A DNA stretch of 15,866 bases from assembly GCA_036732565.1 (NCBI GenBank), contig DAINCF010000117.1, forward strand, positions 1-15,866, read 5' to 3'. The notes under the pieces are model-generated. The model had not been told where the DNA came from. It ran no database searches and saw only the letters and a list, made by a program, of their open reading frames with translations. Origin of the DNA: JAIVJN01 sp036732565 (GTDB taxonomy: Bacteria; Acidobacteriota; Vicinamibacteria; Vicinamibacterales; UBA2999). Position 1 is the first letter of the stretch; each line of letters opens with the position of its first letter. This document shows, piece after piece, positions 13,124-15,866 of the stretch. The position numbers and the translations under genes were made by a program.

Positions 13124-14446
13124 GTGAACAGTCGCGAGGACGCCGCTCGTCGGTACCGCTTCGGAACCTTCGAGGCGGACACCCAGGCGGGAGAGCTGTG
13201 GAAGGCGGGCGCGCGCGTGGCGATCCAGGAGCAGCCCTTCAAGCTGCTCGCCTATCTGCTGCTACGCCCGGATCGCGTGGTCACACGAGACGAGCTACGC
13301 GCCGCGCTGTGGTCGTCCGATACGTTCGTCGATTTCGAGCAGGGCTTGAACGCGGCGGTTCGGCGGCTGCGAGACGCGTTGGGCGACTCGGCCGAATCGC
13401 CTCGCTTCATCGAAACGCTGCCCAAGCGCGGATACCGATTCATCGCGCCCGTTGTGCCACCGGATACATCGGCAGAGGAACGCCCCCCGCACGCGGCGGC
13501 GTACGTTCGTCCTCGCGGCGGCTATCTTCGTCCCTGGCCGGTCGGCCTCGTGGTACTCGTGACGGCGATCGCGGTCACGGTCGTGTGGTTCGCCCTGGCT
13601 CGCGCCGATGACCCCTCGCACATTCGACTGTCCGACCCCGTGCAAATCACGTCGGGGACCGGCGCCGAGGGTTGGGCGACCTGGTCGCCCGATGGCCGCA
13701 TGCTGGCGTATGCGTCCGACGCAACCGGCAACTGGGATGTCTGGGTGACGCAGGTGGACGGTGGTCAGGCCGTCAATCGCACGCGCGATCATGCTGGCCG
13801 AGACAATTCCCCAAGCTGGTCGCCCGACGGTAATCAAATTGCGTTTCTCACCGTTCGCGACGAGACGTCGGCCGTGTACGTCATGAGCCCTCTCGCCGGT
13901 GCGCCACGCAAGGTGGCCGGCCCGGCATTCGGCATACCGCAATGGTCGCCTGACGGGACGGAGCTGGCGTACCTCCTCCCCACGCCGCCGCGGACGACGG
14001 TAGAAATCGTATCGGTTGTATCCGGCGCGATTCGGCGTGTCGACCTTCATGTGCCCGAGTTCTCGGCCATGAACCTCAAGTGGTCGCGCGACGGCCGATT
14101 CTTCGCGTACACGACCGGTGCTGGCACGGCCACACTCGTGTCTCAGGTGTGGGTGCTCCGCCTGGCCGACAATCAGGTGTTCCCGGTCACCGATGGCCTG
14201 AACAACGATCGCGAGCCGGCGTGGGCGGCCGATGGTCGGAGTCTCTTCTTCGTCTCCGACAGGACCGGCACTACCGATCTCTGGCGTCAGCGCCTCGAGG
14301 CCGATGGCGCGCCGACGGGAGCGCCCGAAGCGGTCACTGCCGGTGTAGGCGCCCGAGCGTCTGAGTTCTCGCGCGACGGTCAGTCCGTGGCGTACACCAC
14401 CGGTCGGCTGATCGCGAACCTGTGGCGCGTGCCCATCTTCACCTAG
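13124..14446 (+). CDS. CadC-like winged-helix / TM / TolB-propeller protein, probably 3'-truncated
   Basis: A 440-residue membrane regulator-like protein. Residues 12-108 form an OmpR/CadC-type winged helix (YRFGTFEADTQAGEL, FKLLAYLLLRPDRVVTRDEL, NAAVRRLRDALGD and the wing IETLPKRGYRFIAPV). Residues about 138-158 are one transmembrane segment. The rest is a PD40/TolB-like propeller with W/F-x-x-DG blade motifs at 187, 232, 274, 320, 367 and 415. In such proteins the cytoplasmic winged helix binds DNA while the periplasmic domain senses a ligand. There is no receiver domain, so no phosphorelay is implied. The start is GTG at 13124 with a weak AAGG six bases upstream. Related acidobacterial proteins, as I remember them, run to 650 residues or more, continuing after NLWRVPI with a second set of blades. 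Here a stop follows at once, next to another broken gene. Confidence 0.85.
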   Translation: MNSREDAARRYRFGTFEADTQAGELWKAGARVAIQEQPFKLLAYLLLRPDRVVTRDELRAALWSSDTFVDFEQGLNAAVRRLRDALGDSAESPRFIETLPKRGYRFIAPVVPPDTSAEERPPHAAAYVRPRGGYLRPWPVGLVVLVTAIAVTVVWFALARADDPSHIRLSDPVQITSGTGAEGWATWSPDGRMLAYASDATGNWDVWVTQVDGGQAVNRTRDHAGRDNSPSWSPDGNQIAFLTVRDETSAVYVMSPLAGAPRKVAGPAFGIPQWSPDGTELAYLLPTPPRTTVEIVSVVSGAIRRVDLHVPEFSAMNLKWSRDGRFFAYTTGAGTATLVSQVWVLRLADNQVFPVTDGLNNDREPAWAADGRSLFFVSDRTGTTDLWRQRLEADGAPTGAPEAVTAGVGARASEFSRDGQSVAYTTGRLIANLWRVPIFT

Positions 14447-14922
14447 AGACTCCGGCACGCGATGAGCCCGGCGCGCCCCTCGACGGCGATCGTGACGGCG
14501 TACCCGACGACCGCGACCTCTGTCGTGGCACACCGGCCGGCATTCGCGTGGATGAGCGGGGCTGCCTGCCCAGGCCGGGGGTTACGCTTCCGGCCCCGGA
14601 GCCGGCGAAGCCCGCGCCCGCGGTCCGGTCACCCGCCCCCGCCGAGAGACGCGTCGAGGAGAAACCGATCGAGGCGGCCTGCGTGGACAATCGGAGCTGG
14701 TTCGTCGCCAAGCGGCAGATCGAGTTCGAGAACCGGCGATTCGAATTGGTCGGCTCTCCCGCGACCGTCGACGCACGGTATCTGGCCCGTGCCGGCACCT
14801 ACGACGGTGTGCCCCTGTTCGCGAGCGTCACCGACAAGGCCCCCTACACGAGCCTCTGGCTGCCGCGCTGCGGGGACGGAAGCCTCTACGAGCTCTACAT
14901 CCAAAGCGGAACCCTTCCCTAG
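14422..14922 (+). pseudogene. Thrombospondin type 3 repeat protein, probably 5'-truncated
   Basis: The open frame begins at a GTG inside the preceding gene and has no ribosome site. Recognisable protein starts only around 14470. DGDRDGVPDDRDLCRGTPAG and VDERGC form a single calcium-binding TSP3-type repeat, as found in OmpA-like envelope proteins. A proline/alanine-rich linker follows. The C-terminal domain of about 80 residues contains ACVDNRSWFVAKRQIEFENR, GTYDGVPLFASVTDK and YTSLWLPRCGDGSLYELY, with two cysteines. The expected signal peptide and N-terminal region are missing. The first 20 or so codons look like readthrough of unrelated DNA. It is most likely the 3' part of an exported or outer-membrane protein gene cut at the junction described separately. 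It could still be expressed as a 166-residue product, but I think this less likely. The function of the C-terminal domain is unknown. Confidence 0.6.
14436..14475. other. Probable breakpoint between two unrelated partial genes
   Basis: The family-like sequence of the TolB-propeller protein stops at about 14440 (NLWRVPI). The family-like sequence of the TSP3 protein starts at about 14470, with no start signals between them. No insertion sequence, inverted repeat or target duplication is visible at the join. It could be a deletion or rearrangement in the genome, or an assembly chimera. Confidence 0.5.
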
Positions 14923-14962
14923 CAAGCCGACCCTGCCCTTAGCCGCATTGTTCGGCCCCGAA

Positions 14963-14968
14963 TAGATT
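14963..14968 (+). promoter_or_regulatory. -10-like hexamer of a possibly leaderless aconitase transcript
   Basis: TAGATT ends seven bases before the ATG at 14976, the distance expected if transcription starts at the ATG itself. No Shine-Dalgarno is present in that space and no good -35 is seen. Low-certainty inference. Confidence 0.25.
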
Positions 14969-14975
14969 GCATTCG

Positions 14976-15866
14976 ATGGGCTTGAACCTCACCCGCAAGA
15001 TCATCGAGGAGCACCTCGCCGGAGGCGATCCGTCGAAGCCGGGGAACGACGTCGGGATACGGATCGATCAGGTGCTGACCCCCGACGCGACCGGCGTCTT
15101 GTGCTACCTCCAGTTCGAGTCGATGGGCCTCGAGCGCGTGCGGGTCGGGCGCGCCGTCGCCTACGCCGATCACGTGGTCTACCACTTCGACCCCAAGAAC
15201 GCGGCCGACCACCGCTACCTGGCCACTGCCGCGCACAAGTACGGATCGTGGGTATCGCTGCCCGGGAATGGCATCTGCCATCAGGTCCACCAGGAGCGCT
15301 TCGCCGTGCCCGGCCAGACCTTGCTCGGCGCCGACTCCCACACGCCGACGCAGGGCGGCCTCGGGATGTTTGCCATCGGCGCCGGCGGCCTCGACGTCAC
15401 AGTCGCCCTCGGTGGCGGGGCCTATTGGCTACCGATGCCCGAGGTCGTGAACGTGCGGCTCGAGGGTGTGCTCCCCGAGTGGGTCACGGCGAAGGACATC
15501 ATCCTCGACATGGCGCGTCGAGTCTCGGTGAAGGGTGGAATCGGCAAGGTGTTCGAGTACACCGGCCCCGGTGCCGCTTCGCTCTCTCCCTACGAGCGCT
15601 GCACGGTCACCAACATGGGGACCGAGATCGGCGCCACGACCTCGGTCTTCGCATCCGACGAGAGGACGCGCGACTATCTCGAGCGGTTGGGGCGGCCCGG
15701 CGACTTCCGTCTGGTCGAGCCCGACCAAGACGCCGAGTACGACGGCGAGATCGTCATCGACCTGTCGTCACTCGAGCCGCTCGTGGCTTGCCCCACCATG
15801 CCCGACAACGTCGTGCCGGTACGCGAGGTTGCGGGGACTCCAATCGACCAGGTGATCGTCGGCTCG
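14976..15866 (+). CDS. Aconitase-family hydratase, 5' part only
   Basis: The first 297 codons of an aconitase-superfamily gene, running in frame off the right edge. Family motifs in order are IDQVLTPDATG (30-40), AYADHVVYHFDPKN (62-75), PGNGICHQVHQE (96-107), GADSHTPTQGGLGMFAIGAG (118-137), VKGGIGKVFEYTG (185-197), NMGTEIGATTSVF (213-225) and CPTMPDNVVPV (272-282). The break comes at QVIVGS, where the first [4Fe-4S] cysteine (GSCTN) is expected next, so none of the three cluster ligands can be checked. The enzyme would isomerise citrate to isocitrate in the TCA cycle. The motifs resemble the shorter aconitases (about 640 residues) related to 3-isopropylmalate dehydratase and homoaconitase large subunits, so an isopropylmalate or homoaconitate role is not excluded. 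ATG at 14976 lacks a Shine-Dalgarno, but no better start is seen and MGLNLTRKII is a typical N-terminus. Confidence 0.88.
   Translation, partial: MGLNLTRKIIEEHLAGGDPSKPGNDVGIRIDQVLTPDATGVLCYLQFESMGLERVRVGRAVAYADHVVYHFDPKNAADHRYLATAAHKYGSWVSLPGNGICHQVHQERFAVPGQTLLGADSHTPTQGGLGMFAIGAGGLDVTVALGGGAYWLPMPEVVNVRLEGVLPEWVTAKDIILDMARRVSVKGGIGKVFEYTGPGAASLSPYERCTVTNMGTEIGATTSVFASDERTRDYLERLGRPGDFRLVEPDQDAEYDGEIVIDLSSLEPLVACPTMPDNVVPVREVAGTPIDQVIVGS

Noticed and set aside
13295..14533. 412-codon antisense frame opposite the winged-helix/propeller gene
   Set aside because: His/Arg-rich shadow; the plus-strand gene has clear domains.

Overview
The window is a GC-rich (roughly two-thirds G+C by eye) bacterial chromosomal segment from a Gram-negative-type organism. 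It encodes a TonB-dependent outer-membrane receptor, a CadC-like winged-helix/TolB-propeller membrane protein, a PQQ-type propeller protein with an N-terminal membrane domain, and palindromic repeats built on GGCCTTCAGGCC and GGTCCGCCTGAAGGCGGACC. From memory these are most typical of Acidobacteriota, especially Vicinamibacteria-like lineages. That placement is inference from gene content, not from a marker gene. About half the genes appear to start with GTG. There are no tRNA, rRNA, CRISPR, transposase or phage genes that I can see, and no gene-free stretch exceeds 300 bases.

Left part (1-5184): the end of an ABC exporter gene; a DUF937-type protein; on the opposite strand a stand-alone cytoplasmic molybdopterin oxidoreductase whose stop overlaps the DUF937 gene tail to tail; then, divergently, a GltS-type sodium/glutamate symporter overlapping by ATGA with a MmcQ/YjbR-fold gene. 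Middle part (5177-9588): a pirin gene converging on the YjbR gene with an 8-bp overlap, a 280-bp intergenic region, a complete 930-residue TonB-dependent receptor, and a small DUF488 gene converging on it.

Right-middle part (9589-14446): a 28-bp perfect inverted repeat, the PQQ-propeller membrane protein (its linker contains a second palindrome and a 15-bp tandem repeat), a pair of CGTAGA-NNN-TCTAC dyads abutting its start codon, and an unusual two-domain protein. That protein joins a metalloprotease-like half with HQVGH in place of HExxH to a JAB/MPN-like half with HNHP and SVSD. It is divergent from a winged-helix/TM/TolB-propeller regulator. The 196-bp divergent region holds four (plus one degenerate) (C/A)TGACG units at exactly 11-bp spacing, the layout expected of an OmpR/PhoB-type operator. 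This regulator, operator and pseudo-protease/JAMM-like locus is the most promising candidate for something undescribed.

Right end (14447-15866): the propeller gene stops at about two-thirds of the length I expect for its family. It is followed at once by what looks like the 3' part of a thrombospondin-type-3-repeat protein lacking its beginning, and then by the first 297 codons of an aconitase-family gene. Two unrelated genes broken at the same point suggest a rearrangement breakpoint or an assembly chimera near 14440-14475. Conclusions about the organism drawn from one side should not be carried across without checking.
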